Shown: positions 1 through 9,007 of the stretch, one piece after another
How the letters are laid out: each line of letters begins with the position of its first letter
Position numbering within the stretch: the stretch's first letter is position 1
Source of the DNA: Acidobacteriaceae bacterium
GTDB taxonomy: Bacteria > Acidobacteriota > Terriglobia > Terriglobales > Acidobacteriaceae
Assembly: GCA_003151435.1 (NCBI GenBank)
Contig: PLXP01000138.1
Coordinates: 8,406 to 45,840, forward strand
Length of the DNA stretch: 37,435 nt
Reading direction: 5' to 3'
Made by a program: the position numbers and the translations under genes
The notes under the pieces: generated by a model
The model's database searches: none
Told to the model about the DNA's origin: nothing
The model's input: only the letters and a program-made list of their open reading frames with translations

Positions 1-412
1 CCGTGGCCAGAAATACGTGCTGCTTTTGCCGGGTGAAGCCATAGGAAATCCAGAGCGTGCCAAGGTAAGTCATCTGAGCGGCGTCCATGCCGATCTCTTC
101 CTTCAGTTCGCCGCGGGCCAACTCCTCTGGGTCTTCCACTTCCATCTCCCAGCCGCCCTGGGGCAGTTCGATAGCGCGCTCCTGGATGGTGTAGCGAAAC
201 TGTTCCACCAACCACACACGGCCCCGATCTATGGGGAGAATGATTGCCGCGTCGTCTTTTTCGACAACGCCATAGATGCCCTTCACACCGTTCGAGCGGA
301 GAATCTCGTCCTCGCGCAGACGCATCCACGGATTGCGATAGATTTCTCGACTGGCGAGCGCGGTGATGGAAGGCTCAGTTTTCGATGGACGGGTGGGATT
401 GGTTTCGCTCAC
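1..412 (-). CDS. Nudix hydrolase (ADP-ribose pyrophosphatase-like), 3' end outside window
   Basis: About 137 codons are visible; the C-terminus lies beyond base 1. Read on the minus strand from GTG at 412, the protein has the N-terminal beta region of ADP-ribose pyrophosphatase-like Nudix enzymes (IYRNPWMRLREDEI) and then a Nudix box (ELPQGGWEMEVEDPEEL followed by ARGELKEEIGM). The catalytic EEIG glutamates are present, but the usual Arg before the E-L of the box is Gly. Family role: Mg-dependent hydrolysis of nucleoside diphosphates linked to another moiety, often ADP-ribose; the substrate is not readable here. The GTG start is chosen because a TGA closes the frame four codons upstream and no ATG lies between. 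It sits about 85 bp downstream of hflX on the same strand, so hfq-hflX-nudix may be one operon. Confidence 0.85.
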   Translation of the reverse strand, partial: MSETNPTRPSKTEPSITALASREIYRNPWMRLREDEILRSNGVKGIYGVVEKDDAAIILPIDRGRVWLVEQFRYTIQERAIELPQGGWEMEVEDPEELARGELKEEIGMDAAQMTYLGTLWISYGFTRQKQHVFLAT

Positions 413-497
413 AGCAATAGTTTGTCACGGACATCCGGCGGGCCGGGGTGTGGACGATGGCCTGACAGGATGAATTTATGAAGTTAGTGTCCGTTGC

Positions 498-1931
498 TCA
501 TTGTTCCCGCGGCCGGAACGCGCGCAGGCGGCCCAGGAGCGAGGCGGGGCCGCTGACCGTCAGGCGCACGAGATTGCCATCGTAGGCGCGGCTGTGAATC
601 ACCATTCCGGCCTCGACTGCTGCCAGAACGGCGCCCTCGTGCTGCGGCACGCGCAGTTCGGCTTCGATGATGGGGTCGGAGTGGAGCGCGTCGTCAATGG
701 CTAGGAGCAGTGCCTCAATTCCCTCCCCTGTACGGGCCGAGACAGGAACTTCGCGGCCGGCCTGGGAGCGAGCGGCAAGGCCCTCGCGCTCGTGGTCGTC
801 GAACAGATCGATCTTGTTGAGGACTTCAATGCGCGGCTTGCCCAGGGCCTCCAACTCGCCGAGAACCTTCTCCACCTGGGACTTTTGCTCGTCGCCGTAG
901 GTGGAGGCGCCGTCGCGAATGTGGAGCAGCACCTCGGCTTGTTCCACCTCTTCGAGGGTGGCGCGGAAGCTGGTGACGAGCGTATGGGGCAAGTTGCGGA
1001 TGAAGCCCACAGTGTCAGACAGCAGGACCTTGCGGCGGCTGGGCAATTCGATGGCGCGAAGTTTGGGGTCGAGGGTGGCGAACATGCGCGACGATTGCAG
1101 GACGTGGGCGCCGGTGATGCGGTTGAACAGGGTGCTTTTGCCGGCGTTGGTGTAGCCCACCAGCGCCACGGTGGGCACGGGAACGGATTCGCGGCGCTGC
1201 CGCTGCTGACGGCGGACTCGCCGAACGGAGTCGAGATCGAGCTTGAGCTGGTCGATGCGGCGCTGGATTTGGCGGCGGTCGGTCTCAAGCTGGGTTTCGC
1301 CGGGGCCGCGGGTGCCGATGCCGCCACCAAGCTGCGACATGGATTTGCCTCGGCCGCTGAGTCGCGGAAGCATGTATTGAAGCTGCGCGAGTTCAACCTG
1401 AAGCTGGCCTTCACGGGTGTGGGCATGGCGGGCGAAGATGTCGAGGATGAGCTGTGTGCGATCGAGCACCCGGCACGGCAGAGCGGCTTCAAGATTGCGG
1501 AGTTGCGTCGGCGAGAGGTCGTGGTCGAAGAGGACCAGGTCCGCCTCTGTGGATGCGGCGACACCGGCTATCTCTTCCACCTTGCCTGAGCCGATGAGGG
1601 TGGCCGGATCGGGGCGGGAGCGGTGCTGGGTGATCTCGGCAGCGATTTCGGCGCCGGCGCTGGATACCAACTCACGAAACTCCGCGAGGGATTCGTCGGC
1701 GTCCAGCCCGGGCGATGTTTTGGCATACGCTCGAGCGTTGGTGGCAGGTGCCTGGGAGGACTCAGCGGACTCATCCGGCTCCTCGCCAAGGCGCGACGCC
1801 GCTTTCGCGCCTGCGGCCCCTGCGCGGTTGATCTGTGCGGTCTGTGAGCGGACAGCGATGTCCACTCCCACCAGGATGGCGCGTTCCGGCTTTACGCCGG
1901 TGTCACCGCTCCTGTTCTGTTCAACTCCCAA
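498..1931 (-). CDS. hflX: GTPase HflX, ribosome-associated
   Basis: About 477 aa from the chosen TTG start. HflX GTPases bind the 50S subunit and split or rescue stalled ribosomes. Visible features: the HflX N-terminal domain (ERAILVGV, then SGKVEEIA and [14 protein letters not shown]), the family linker [19 protein letters not shown], and a GTPase domain with G1 GYTNAGKST (about residues 259-267), G3 DTVGF and G4 NKID. An Ala/Glu/Ser-rich insertion lies in the N-terminal domain around residues 35-80. The frame is open back to an ATG at 2045, but that would overlap hfq by 125 bp with a non-conserved N-terminus. TTG at 1931 is preferred because GAGGAG lies 9 nt upstream and it leaves only an 11-bp overlap with the hfq stop. 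The exact start is uncertain. Confidence 0.93.
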   Translation of the reverse strand: MGVEQNRSGDTGVKPERAILVGVDIAVRSQTAQINRAGAAGAKAASRLGEEPDESAESSQAPATNARAYAKTSPGLDADESLAEFRELVSSAGAEIAAEITQHRSRPDPATLIGSGKVEEIAGVAASTEADLVLFDHDLSPTQLRNLEAALPCRVLDRTQLILDIFARHAHTREGQLQVELAQLQYMLPRLSGRGKSMSQLGGGIGTRGPGETQLETDRRQIQRRIDQLKLDLDSVRRVRRQQRQRRESVPVPTVALVGYTNAGKSTLFNRITGAHVLQSSRMFATLDPKLRAIELPSRRKVLLSDTVGFIRNLPHTLVTSFRATLEEVEQAEVLLHIRDGASTYGDEQKSQVEKVLGELEALGKPRIEVLNKIDLFDDHEREGLAARSQAGREVPVSARTGEGIEALLLAIDDALHSDPIIEAELRVPQHEGAVLAAVEAGMVIHSRAYDGNLVRLTVSGPASLLGRLRAFRPREQ

Positions 1932-2262
1932 TCGAGACAGCTCCTCGCGTACTGTCGCCAGTCCCCGTGGAGGGGCCTGCGGACGGTACACCGACCGGAG
2001 CGGGGCCGAGACCCGTGTGCATGCCTGTGGGACGATGCTCGCCATGCAGCACGCTGCGGTTGCTCACCACGGTAGAAATGGCGTGTTTGAAGATCAACTG
2101 CTCCTGGCTGTTGTTTTCCAGTAGCACTGAGTACTTGTCGAAGGACCGAATCTTCCCGGTGAGCTTGACTCCGCTGACCAGATAAATCGTGATGGGGGTT
2201 TTGTCCTTGCGAACGGTATTCAGGAAGGTGTCCTGAATATTTTGTGCCGGCTTATTTTCCAT
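1921..2262 (-). CDS. hfq: RNA chaperone Hfq
   Basis: 113 aa. Hfq forms a hexameric Sm-like ring that pairs small RNAs with mRNAs. The sequence shows the Sm core: [16 protein letters not shown], then [17 protein letters not shown] (Sm1) and [11 protein letters not shown] (Sm2, where the common Tyr-Lys-His is Phe-Lys-His). The proximal-face Gln and the KH pair are retained. After the core comes a Gly/Pro/Ser/Thr-rich tail of about 45 residues, presumably disordered. The start at 2262 is chosen because GTAGGAG sits 8 nt upstream and the protein then begins at the usual Hfq N-terminus; a longer frame to 2301 adds unconserved residues. The 3' end overlaps the proposed hflX start by 11 bp, matching the widespread hfq-hflX order. 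Confidence 0.97.
   Translation of the reverse strand: MENKPAQNIQDTFLNTVRKDKTPITIYLVSGVKLTGKIRSFDKYSVLLENNSQEQLIFKHAISTVVSNRSVLHGEHRPTGMHTGLGPAPVGVPSAGPSTGTGDSTRGAVSIGS
1941..1946 (-). promoter_or_regulatory. Candidate ribosome-binding site deciding the hflX start
   Basis: On the minus strand GAGGAG lies inside the last codons of hfq, 9 nt upstream of TTG at 1931. It supports translational coupling of hflX to hfq and a TTG start rather than the upstream ATG at 2045. Confidence 0.4.
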
Positions 2263-2703
2263 TTGCCGATCTCCTACTTCATCGATGTGAGTTAGATGCA
2301 ATCGGGACTACATTTCGTGTGAAGAAACAAATCGGCGGGGACGGCTACGGAAGCCCCGCAGCCGTCAATTCCCGCAATGTGACAACAATATAGCGGTTTG
2401 CCGAGGTTTACAACCCCGGGCGCCTCCATCGCTTGATCTGGGGCAACTTTGAACGCATTTGCCCCTCGACATCGTCCGACAAACCACACCACACGGCGAG
2501 CTTACGGGAGCTACGTCGAGATAGTGTATTCAGCCGGCAAAACGTTTCTCGGTTCAGTTCGATTCAGAATTCGGGCTGGGGACAGCGCCCCCTGCCGTGC
2601 CCTGCAGCCCGCTAAGCGCGATATTTTCTGTGGTGTGCGGGAGGCCGCTCTAGGTTCCGCATGTCTGAGCCCTGGGTGATCGATGCCGTAGAATCGCCTT
2701 AGC
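2263..2703. other. Intergenic region between divergent hfq and nrdR
   Basis: 441 bp between divergently transcribed hfq and nrdR. Apart from the hfq ribosome-binding site and the candidate hfq promoter, no convincing gene, RNA or repeat was found. Short open frames here lack conserved motifs or ribosome-binding sites. No good promoter hexamer pair was identified for nrdR, and no clear Shine-Dalgarno sequence precedes its ATG. Confidence 0.6.
2385..2413 (-). promoter_or_regulatory. Candidate sigma70-type promoter for hfq-hflX
   Basis: On the minus strand TTGTAA (2408-2413) is followed after 17 bp by TATTGT (2385-2390), about 120 bp upstream of the hfq start. Spacing is ideal and the -35 is good; the -10 is moderate. 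Inferred from sequence alone. Confidence 0.35.
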
Positions 2704-3180
2704 ATGAAGTGTCCGTATTGCGGCTTTGGGCAAGATCGGGTCGTAGACTCGCGCGAGAGTAAAGAGGCGGATTCGATCCGGCGGCGACGGGAGTGCGAGC
2801 GCTGCAATCGCCGTTTCACCACCTACGAACGTATCGACGAAATTCCCTACATGGTGGTGAAGAAGGACGGACGGCGCGAGCGGTTTGACCGGCAGAAGGT
2901 GCTGAGCGGGCTGCTGCGTGCGTGCGAGAAGCGGCCGGTGGCATCGAACCAGCTGGAGAGCATAGTGGATGCGACGGAGACGTTCCTGGTGGATGCTCCG
3001 GAGCGCGAGCGCACGACACGCGAGATTGGCGAGCTGATCATGACCCACCTGAAGGGACTGGACACGGTGGCCTATATTCGCTTCGCGTCGGTTTATCGGG
3101 ACTTCAAGGATGTGCGGGAGTTCAAGGAAGAGTTGGAAGGGCTGCTCGACAGCCACCGGACGAACAAGGCAAAGAAGTAA
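2704..3180 (+). CDS. nrdR: Transcriptional repressor NrdR
   Basis: 158 aa, the normal length for NrdR. This is a zinc-ribbon and ATP-cone repressor that senses the dATP/ATP balance and represses ribonucleotide reductase genes by binding NrdR boxes. The N-terminus has the four zinc ligands C3, C6, C31 and C34 (MKCPYCG and CERCNRRFTTYE), followed by an ATP-cone from about residue 49 (VVKKDGRRERFDRQKVLSG) ending near VYRDFKDVREF. No nrd gene and no obvious NrdR box lie in the window, so its targets are elsewhere. It is followed on the same strand by the isocitrate dehydrogenase gene after a 109-bp gap filled by inverted heptamer repeats. Confidence 0.97.
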   Translation: MKCPYCGFGQDRVVDSRESKEADSIRRRRECERCNRRFTTYERIDEIPYMVVKKDGRRERFDRQKVLSGLLRACEKRPVASNQLESIVDATETFLVDAPERERTTREIGELIMTHLKGLDTVAYIRFASVYRDFKDVREFKEELEGLLDSHRTNKAKK

Positions 3181-3185
3181 AAAAC

Positions 3186-3283
3186 AGCTTCTAGCCTCTA
3201 GCTTTCAGCCACTCCGTGGGGAGCGGCAAAAGGTGAGAGTTTGAGCGGAAGATCGAAAAGCTAGAAGCTAGAAGCTAGGAGCT
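3186..3283. repeat. Inverted arrays of AGC-type heptamers (4 + 4 units)
   Basis: Left array 3186-3213 is four consecutive 7-mers AGCTTCT, AGCCTCT, AGCTTTC, AGCCACT. Right array 3256-3283 is four 7-mers in the opposite orientation: AAAAGCT, AGAAGCT, AGAAGCT, AGGAGCT. A 42-bp spacer separates them. The arms are largely complementary, so the nrdR-icd intergenic RNA can form a long hairpin. The last unit holds AGGAG, 8 nt before the ATG of the next gene, so it probably supplies that gene's ribosome-binding site. The format resembles short tandemly repeated repetitive (STRR) heptamers described in cyanobacteria; that link is by analogy only. Confidence 0.85.
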
Positions 3284-3289
3284 GTCTCT

Positions 3290-4291
3290 ATGACGCACAA
3301 AGTTACATTGATTCCCGGAGACGGGATTGGACCGGAAGTGACGCAGGCGGTAGTTCGCATTCTTGAGGCGACGGGCGTCAAGTTTGAGTGGGAGCGGTTT
3401 GCCGCCGGCGCTGAGGCCTTTGAAATCTTCGGCGAGTACATCCCCACGGCGCTGTACGAGTCCATCGAGCGCAACAAGGTGGCGTTAAAGGGGCCCGTCA
3501 CCACCCCTATTGGCGGCGGGTTTAAAAGCATCAACGTCACGCTGCGCAAAAAGTTCGATCTGTTCGCCAATTTCCGCCCCATCAAAAACCTGCCCGGCCT
3601 GGTGACGAAGTGGCCCGGCGTGGACTTGATTATCGTGCGCGAAAACACCGAAGGCGAGTACGTGGGTCTGGAGCACGAGGTGGTGCCGGGCGTGGTCGAA
3701 AGCATCAAGGTCATCACCGAAAAAGGCTCCACCCGTATCGCCAAGTTTGCGTTTGAGTACGCGCGCAAACTCGGGCGCAAGAAGATCCACTCGGTTCACA
3801 AAGCCAACATCATGAAGCTCTCCGACGGGCTGTTTCTGCGCTGCGCGCGCCAGGTTGCGCAGGGATTCCCTGAAGTGCAATACGGCGAGCACCTCATCGA
3901 CAACACCTGCATGCAACTGGTGATGAACCCATACCAATACGACACGCTGCTGCTTGAGAACCTCTATGGCGACATCGTAAGCGACCTGTGCGCAGGGCTT
4001 GTGGGCGGGTTGGGGCTGGTGCCGGGCGCCAACCTGGGGGTGGATTGCGCGATCTTCGAAGCGGTGCACGGCTCGGCTCCTGACATTGCGGGCAAAGACG
4101 TCGCGAATCCCACGGCCCTGTTGCAGTCGGCTCTCCTCATGCTGCGGCATTTGGGTGAATCCGCCGCGGCAGACAAGGTGCAGAAAGCCCTGGAGACGGT
4201 GTACACCGAGCACAAGTCGCTGACCCGCGATGTGGGCGGCACGGTGGGAACGACGCAGTTTGCCGACGCTGTGCTGGCCGCAATGGGATAG
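3290..4291 (+). CDS. icd: NAD+-dependent isocitrate dehydrogenase
   Basis: 333 aa. Catalyses oxidative decarboxylation of isocitrate to 2-oxoglutarate in the TCA cycle. The protein belongs to the isocitrate/isopropylmalate dehydrogenase family: N-terminal [12 protein letters not shown], substrate-loop KSINVTLRK followed by [16 protein letters not shown], the metal-binding region [10 protein letters not shown], and [16 protein letters not shown]. In this last motif the residues that are Lys-Tyr in NADP-specific E. coli Icd are Asp-Ile, which indicates NAD+ preference. Size and motifs match the mitochondrial-type NAD-IDH rather than the 416-aa E. coli type. Homoisocitrate or isopropylmalate activity is less likely. 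The likely ribosome-binding site AGGAG lies within the upstream heptamer array. It converges on the GGDEF-EAL gene 41 bp downstream. Confidence 0.9.
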   Translation: MTHKVTLIPGDGIGPEVTQAVVRILEATGVKFEWERFAAGAEAFEIFGEYIPTALYESIERNKVALKGPVTTPIGGGFKSINVTLRKKFDLFANFRPIKNLPGLVTKWPGVDLIIVRENTEGEYVGLEHEVVPGVVESIKVITEKGSTRIAKFAFEYARKLGRKKIHSVHKANIMKLSDGLFLRCARQVAQGFPEVQYGEHLIDNTCMQLVMNPYQYDTLLLENLYGDIVSDLCAGLVGGLGLVPGANLGVDCAIFEAVHGSAPDIAGKDVANPTALLQSALLMLRHLGESAAADKVQKALETVYTEHKSLTRDVGGTVGTTQFADAVLAAMG

Positions 4292-4312
4292 CTGCAAGGC
4301 AGGCGCATCGCC

Positions 4313-4331
4313 GCGGTTGAACGAGAACCGC
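4313..4331. terminator. Hairpin between convergent icd and GGDEF-EAL genes
   Basis: GCGGTT (4313-4318) and AACCGC (4326-4331) form a perfect 6-bp stem with a 7-nt loop in the 41-bp gap between two convergent stop codons. There is no U-tract on either strand, so it is at best a weak or Rho-assisted end. Confidence 0.25.
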
Positions 4332-4332
4332 C

Positions 4333-7300
4333 TTACAGGACTGCGGGCTCCAACTTCAACTTGTGTTCAAGAAGCTCCGCGGTCAGCGGCCTGCTGAAGT
4401 AATAGCCCTGAATCTGGTCGCAATGGTGCTTTTGCAGGAACCGCATCTGGGCTTCAGTCTCAACGCCTTCCGCGATCACTTTCAGGCTGAGTGCCCTGGC
4501 CATTTCAATGATGGCCGCCGCAATGGCCGCGCCATCGGGGTTGGTGGCCACATCTTTGATGAAAGACCGGTCAATCTTGAGCTTGCTGACGGGAAACTGC
4601 CTGAGATAGCTCAGGCTGGAATAGCCGGTTCCGAAGTCATCGATGGCGAGCTTCACTCCCATGTCTTTCAACTGCTCCAGCAGCGCGAAGATGACGCCGG
4701 CATTGGAGAGCAGAACCGTTTCTGTAAGTTCCAGTTCCAGGCATTGAGGCTGCAGGCCCGTCTCTTTGAGGACTGATTTGACCATCTCGCAGAATGCTTC
4801 CTGCCTGAACTGTACTGCCGACACATTGACAGCGATGGACCGTACATCGAACCCTGCGTCCTGCCACTTTTCTGCCTGGGCACATGCGGTCCGCAGCACC
4901 CATTCGCCGATGGGTACAATCAGCCCGCTGCTCTCGGCCACGTGAATAAACATAACAGGCAAGACAATGCCCAGGTCAGGATGCTGCCAGCGCAGGAGAG
5001 CTTCGATGCCAACGATGGTCCCGGTCGCTATCTCCATTTGCGGCTGATAGACGAGAAAGAGTTCGTTTCTTTCCAGAGCCAGCCTCAGAGTACTCTCCAC
5101 CGTCAATCGCGCCACAAGAGCGGCGTTCATATCTTCGGTAAAGAAGCGGAATGCGTGGCGCCCGCTCTCCTTGGCGCTATACATGGCGGCATCCGCATTC
5201 TTGATCAAAGTCTCGTCATCGCTCCCATGTTCGGGAAAGACGCTGATTCCGATGCTGCAACCGATTTTGAAGGCATGGGACTGAATGACGAAATCCTGTT
5301 CCATCTCACGCAATATCCGTTCCGCTGAGAGAGAAGCGTCCTCTGCCGACTGCAGAGAATTGAGCAACAGAATGAATTCGTCTCCCCCAATCCGCGCCAC
5401 CGTATCTTCCTCGCGAGATAACTTTCTAAGTCTCAGTGCCACTTCTTTCAACAGCAGATCGCCGAACGAGTGGCCCTGCGAGTCGTTGATGTCTTTGAAT
5501 CGATCGAGATCGAGGAACAGGACTGCGACTTTCTCCTTGTGGCGGCGAGCCGCGGCAAGTGCCTGGGCAAGGCGATCTTTGAGGAGGGTGCGGTTGGGCA
5601 GGCCGGTCACCGAATCGTAATAGGCAAGGAACTGGATCTGCTCCTCGGCAACCTTACGGTCAGTGATATCGACGACGCCACCCTCGATGAAGGAGTTGCT
5701 TGAATCTTCAGCGCGGCTGACGAGCCTGATGTTGGTAAGCACCCATCGCCAGCTTCCGTCTTGACTTTGGAACCTCTGTTCAGCGTTGAGAATCTGGTGG
5801 ACGGTGCTTTCCGTGTCGTCGTAGAGATGCTCGTGGAACTGCGATGTAAGCGCCTCCGCCTCATTGCAGTGTTGCAGCAACGCCACCCGGTCGGAGTAGC
5901 CCAGGATCTGGGCGAAGGTATTGTTGCAATCGAGGATGGTTCCATCCGTGCCGGCGATATACAGGCCGGTGAGATTCCGCTCAAACATGCGTCGATAGCG
6001 GGCTTCGAGATCGAGCTCTTTTTCGAGACGCGCCTTGATGATGGCTGTCTGCGTGTGTACCCGCTTGCGCAGGATGATGACCCAACCAATCACCGCCGCA
6101 GTCAGAAAGGCCAGCAGCGCCAGAATGGCCGCGGCACGACGACTGGTGAGCCATGGCGGCGAGGAGATGAGCAACATGTCTCCCGGATTGCGCAGAACAA
6201 CTTCAAATGCGGCTGGATTTCCGTTCGCATCCGTCTTTACAGAACAAATACCTGAGAGCTTGACCTTGCTGCCGATGGCAGGCGGCTGGCTATCGAGGGT
6301 TGGCTCGCTGAAACTCGCCTCGAAAGAAACTCGATCCTCTGATTGAAGAAGGAGCGAGTACCGGGACGGAAGGCGGTTAATGCCTCCAACCGTACCCGAA
6401 ATCGTCACCAGTTGAGCGTCGTACGCGCCTTTCAGGGCAGCATTGCCATTGACGGGGAATGGCACGATGGGCCGGTGCTTGCCGGTAGGACGAATGGAGG
6501 CGGACTTCAGGACCGGGCTGTAGTTGCCGGCGGCTGGGAAACCGATGACTTCCACTTCGTCGCCAGCCTTCACCGGCGATCCGTCCTGACTCTCCATATA
6601 GACACCACCTGTGGAATCCACCAGGAATGCTCCCCTTCCGGGATAGCGTTCCGTAACGATTCCCAGCACCTTGACGCGATGAATCTCAGACAGATTCGCG
6701 GAGAATCGTCCGATATCGCCGATGGGTGTTACGGGGACAGAGAAAGGGTCGGCCGGCGCCGGTTCAACGATTGCTTCGTTCTCCAAACCGGGCATCATCA
6801 GGTGAATCGCGACCAACTGGCTGCGCCGATTGAACGCCGAACCGCATACACCTCGGAATCGCACTTTCGCGTCTACAAGTTGCAGAGGAAAAGGGGCCTT
6901 GTAGTCGGGTACACGCACCTTGAATGTTCCGGTCGGTGTGGCGACATCGATGACCAGTACATTTCCCTCCGCCTGTAGAACGAAGGATCGAACAATGCCT
7001 TCCATCTCAGCCCATTGGCTGTCGTAGGTCCCGGTGGCGGCCTGTTCATAACTGAGGCGGATGGGCTTTGGAAAGGGGGAATGACCGATGACCTTCCATT
7101 CAGGTTTGGCGATGTAAGGCGTGAAACCCGAGCCCACCTCTCCGCGGAGATCGAGCAATTGGCCCGGCTGCGGAGGTGCGACGTGCAGGCCGCGGAGGTC
7201 GACCCAGACGCCTCCCGTGGCATCCTGCACAAACAGGTTGGGCGCCACGGTATCGAAGTAGGTGACGACGGCGTGTACGTGGACCGCGACGGGTTTGCCT

Positions 7301-7494
7301 GACTGATCTGCCTTGATGTGGCGAATCTGGCTGACAGAGTGCAAGGTCGGCGGCTCGGAGGAGGCTGGAACGGGGCTGAAACCCACCATTGAACTGAAGA
7401 GGAGGACGGCCAGCGACAGACACAGCACACGGGGGCGTTCAACGGCGCATCGGACCATCCGCGGCATCGTCCATTCCCAGGGCATGAAGCACAT
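4333..7494 (-). CDS. Membrane PAS-GGDEF-EAL protein with large exported N-terminal region
   Basis: 1053 aa. Predicted to make and/or degrade cyclic di-GMP. Order: signal or anchor helix at about 21-40; an exported beta-rich region at about 55-445 containing similar segments (VQDATGGVWVDLRG near 89-102 and LVDSTGGVYMES near 291-302), reminiscent of tandem OB-like folds; transmembrane helix at about 453-476; PAS domain at about 497-615; GGDEF domain at 620-785 with LDLDRF and RIGGDEF, and an intact inhibitory site R694-x-x-D697; EAL domain at about 800-1050 with EALLRW, ELELTE, DDFGTGYSSL, KIDRSFI and IAEGVET. Both catalytic cores look intact, so net activity cannot be told from sequence. Later in-frame ATGs (for example 7467) could be the true start. 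It is divergent from asd. Confidence 0.93.
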   Translation of the reverse strand: MCFMPWEWTMPRMVRCAVERPRVLCLSLAVLLFSSMVGFSPVPASSEPPTLHSVSQIRHIKADQSGKPVAVHVHAVVTYFDTVAPNLFVQDATGGVWVDLRGLHVAPPQPGQLLDLRGEVGSGFTPYIAKPEWKVIGHSPFPKPIRLSYEQAATGTYDSQWAEMEGIVRSFVLQAEGNVLVIDVATPTGTFKVRVPDYKAPFPLQLVDAKVRFRGVCGSAFNRRSQLVAIHLMMPGLENEAIVEPAPADPFSVPVTPIGDIGRFSANLSEIHRVKVLGIVTERYPGRGAFLVDSTGGVYMESQDGSPVKAGDEVEVIGFPAAGNYSPVLKSASIRPTGKHRPIVPFPVNGNAALKGAYDAQLVTISGTVGGINRLPSRYSLLLQSEDRVSFEASFSEPTLDSQPPAIGSKVKLSGICSVKTDANGNPAAFEVVLRNPGDMLLISSPPWLTSRRAAAILALLAFLTAAVIGWVIILRKRVHTQTAIIKARLEKELDLEARYRRMFERNLTGLYIAGTDGTILDCNNTFAQILGYSDRVALLQHCNEAEALTSQFHEHLYDDTESTVHQILNAEQRFQSQDGSWRWVLTNIRLVSRAEDSSNSFIEGGVVDITDRKVAEEQIQFLAYYDSVTGLPNRTLLKDRLAQALAAARRHKEKVAVLFLDLDRFKDINDSQGHSFGDLLLKEVALRLRKLSREEDTVARIGGDEFILLLNSLQSAEDASLSAERILREMEQDFVIQSHAFKIGCSIGISVFPEHGSDDETLIKNADAAMYSAKESGRHAFRFFTEDMNAALVARLTVESTLRLALERNELFLVYQPQMEIATGTIVGIEALLRWQHPDLGIVLPVMFIHVAESSGLIVPIGEWVLRTACAQAEKWQDAGFDVRSIAVNVSAVQFRQEAFCEMVKSVLKETGLQPQCLELELTETVLLSNAGVIFALLEQLKDMGVKLAIDDFGTGYSSLSYLRQFPVSKLKIDRSFIKDVATNPDGAAIAAAIIEMARALSLKVIAEGVETEAQMRFLQKHHCDQIQGYYFSRPLTAELLEHKLKLEPAVL

Positions 7495-7728
7495 ACTCGG
7501 CCAAACTCTATCTTGTGTCCAGTTCTAGATTTGATTCGGAGATGATTCTAGCCTCTTGTGCTATAAGCCCGAACTGCTTCTTTTGGGTGATGTGGCCGGC
7601 GGCCCATCTTGGAAAGGCCCATTGCTTGCTGCTGGATGGCGCGCGCACGAGGGTGAAGCTGACGACTCTGCCCATGGGCGATTGCCCGACAAGGCCCGCA
7701 TTCCTGTACACTGGAGAGTCTACTTATC

Positions 7729-8886
7729 ATGCAAACCAAATATCCAATTGGCATCCTGGGCGCGACTGGAATGGTCGGCCAACGCTTCATTCAGCTTCTT
7801 GAGAACCATCCGTGGTTTGAGGTGGCGTGGCTGGCCGCCAGTGACCGGTCAAGTGGCAAAAAGTATGGCGAAGCCGCCAAGTGGAGGCTGGACACGCCGC
7901 TGCCCGAGCGCATTGCGCAGATGACCGTGGCTCCGGCCGATCCAGCGGGCGCGCCCAAGATTATTTTTGCCGCGCTCGACGCGGACATTGCGCGCGAAAT
8001 GGAGCCGAAGTTTGCCAACGCCGGCTGCGCGGTGGTGTCGAACTCCAGCGCCTACCGCATGGCCGCGAACGTGCCCCTGGTGATTCCAGAGATCAATGCC
8101 GAACATCTGCACCTGATTGAGGAGCAGCCTTCGCGCAAGGAGTCGGGCGGCTACATGGTCACCAATCCCAACTGCTCGACAATCGGGCTGGTGATGGCAC
8201 TGAAGCCCCTTGAGGAGCGCTTCGGTCTCGAGCAAATCTTTGTAACCACCATGCAGGCGGTTTCCGGCGCGGGCTACCCCGGCGTGCCCTCCATGGACAT
8301 CCTGGGCAACGTGGTTCCCTACATCAAGAGCGAAGAAGAAAAGATGGAAGCCGAGACGCTCAAGCTGCTGGGCAAGCTCGAAGGTCACGGCGTGACACCG
8401 CTGGCGGCACGCATCAGCGCGCACTGCAATCGCGTGGCGGTTGAGGACGGGCACACCGAGAGCGTGTCAATCAAGCTGGGCAACAAGCTGGGCCGTGCGG
8501 TGACGCGTGAGGACATTCTGGCGGCGTGGGCGGAGTTCAAACCACTCAAACTCATGCACCTCCCGATGGCCCCGGAACAGCCTGTCGAGTGGGCTCCGGA
8601 GCCAGACCGGCCACAGCCGCGGCTGGATCGCAATCGCGGACGCGGCATGGCGGTGACGGTGGGACGCCTGCGGCCTTGCGGGCTGCTGGACTGGAAGTTT
8701 ACAGCGCTCTCGCACAACACCATTCGCGGGGCGGCAGGTGCGGCAATTTTGAACGCTGAACTGCTGCGTAGTCTAGGAAAACTGGACCCTGCGGCTCCGC
8801 CCGACAAGTCCGGCTCGCTGCTGCAAAAAAAGGCGACTGAGCTTGGAGACGGCATCGTTGTCGGAGTAAGCGCTCTCCTGGGCTAG
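7729..8886 (+). CDS. asd: Aspartate-semialdehyde dehydrogenase, archaeal/fungal-type
   Basis: 385 aa. Reduces aspartyl phosphate to aspartate semialdehyde with NADPH, the branch point to lysine/diaminopimelate, threonine and methionine. Seen: Rossmann motif GATGMVGQ (11-18), catalytic Cys149 in TNPNCSTIGL, GAGYPGVPSMDILGN, and the motif RISAHCNRV carrying Arg and His of the active site. The motif pattern and the insertion near 280-310 match the archaeal/yeast branch rather than the classical E. coli Asd. GGAG lies about 12 nt before the ATG. The gene opens the asd-lysC-dapB run on the plus strand; a 121-bp gap with palindromic elements separates it from lysC. Confidence 0.95.
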   Translation: MQTKYPIGILGATGMVGQRFIQLLENHPWFEVAWLAASDRSSGKKYGEAAKWRLDTPLPERIAQMTVAPADPAGAPKIIFAALDADIAREMEPKFANAGCAVVSNSSAYRMAANVPLVIPEINAEHLHLIEEQPSRKESGGYMVTNPNCSTIGLVMALKPLEERFGLEQIFVTTMQAVSGAGYPGVPSMDILGNVVPYIKSEEEKMEAETLKLLGKLEGHGVTPLAARISAHCNRVAVEDGHTESVSIKLGNKLGRAVTREDILAAWAEFKPLKLMHLPMAPEQPVEWAPEPDRPQPRLDRNRGRGMAVTVGRLRPCGLLDWKFTALSHNTIRGAAGAAILNAELLRSLGKLDPAAPPDKSGSLLQKKATELGDGIVVGVSALLG

Positions 8887-8927
8887 TCCGCTGGTTGACT
8901 CAGGTTTTGAAAGGGCACGGCTGGTAG

Positions 8928-8984
8928 GTCGGGGTTTCAACCCCGACACATAGGTCAGGCAAGATGAACGGGGGCTTTAGCCCC
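8928..8984. repeat. Two REP-like GC palindromes between asd and lysC
   Basis: GTCGGGGTT TC AACCCCGAC (8928-8947, 9-bp arms) is followed by GGGGCT TT AGCCCC (8971-8984, 6-bp arms). Both are perfect short-loop hairpins without U-tracts. A related GGGCT AA AGCCC element occurs at 24013-24024. Palindromes of this type are recalled as common intergenic repeats of acidobacterial genomes; they resemble REP elements but no REP-associated transposase is present here. Confidence 0.7.
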
Positions 8985-9007
8985 TGAGGTACGGTAGGAA
9001 GACTCGC

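Noticed and set aside
17..481. 154-aa plus-strand open frame at the window start
   Set aside because: It is antisense to the Nudix hydrolase, whose minus-strand reading has a clear Nudix box.
7495..7728. Possible lysine or other riboswitch upstream of asd
   Set aside because: The 234-bp divergent gap shows none of the conserved lysine-riboswitch sequence blocks and no strong terminator or anti-terminator pair.
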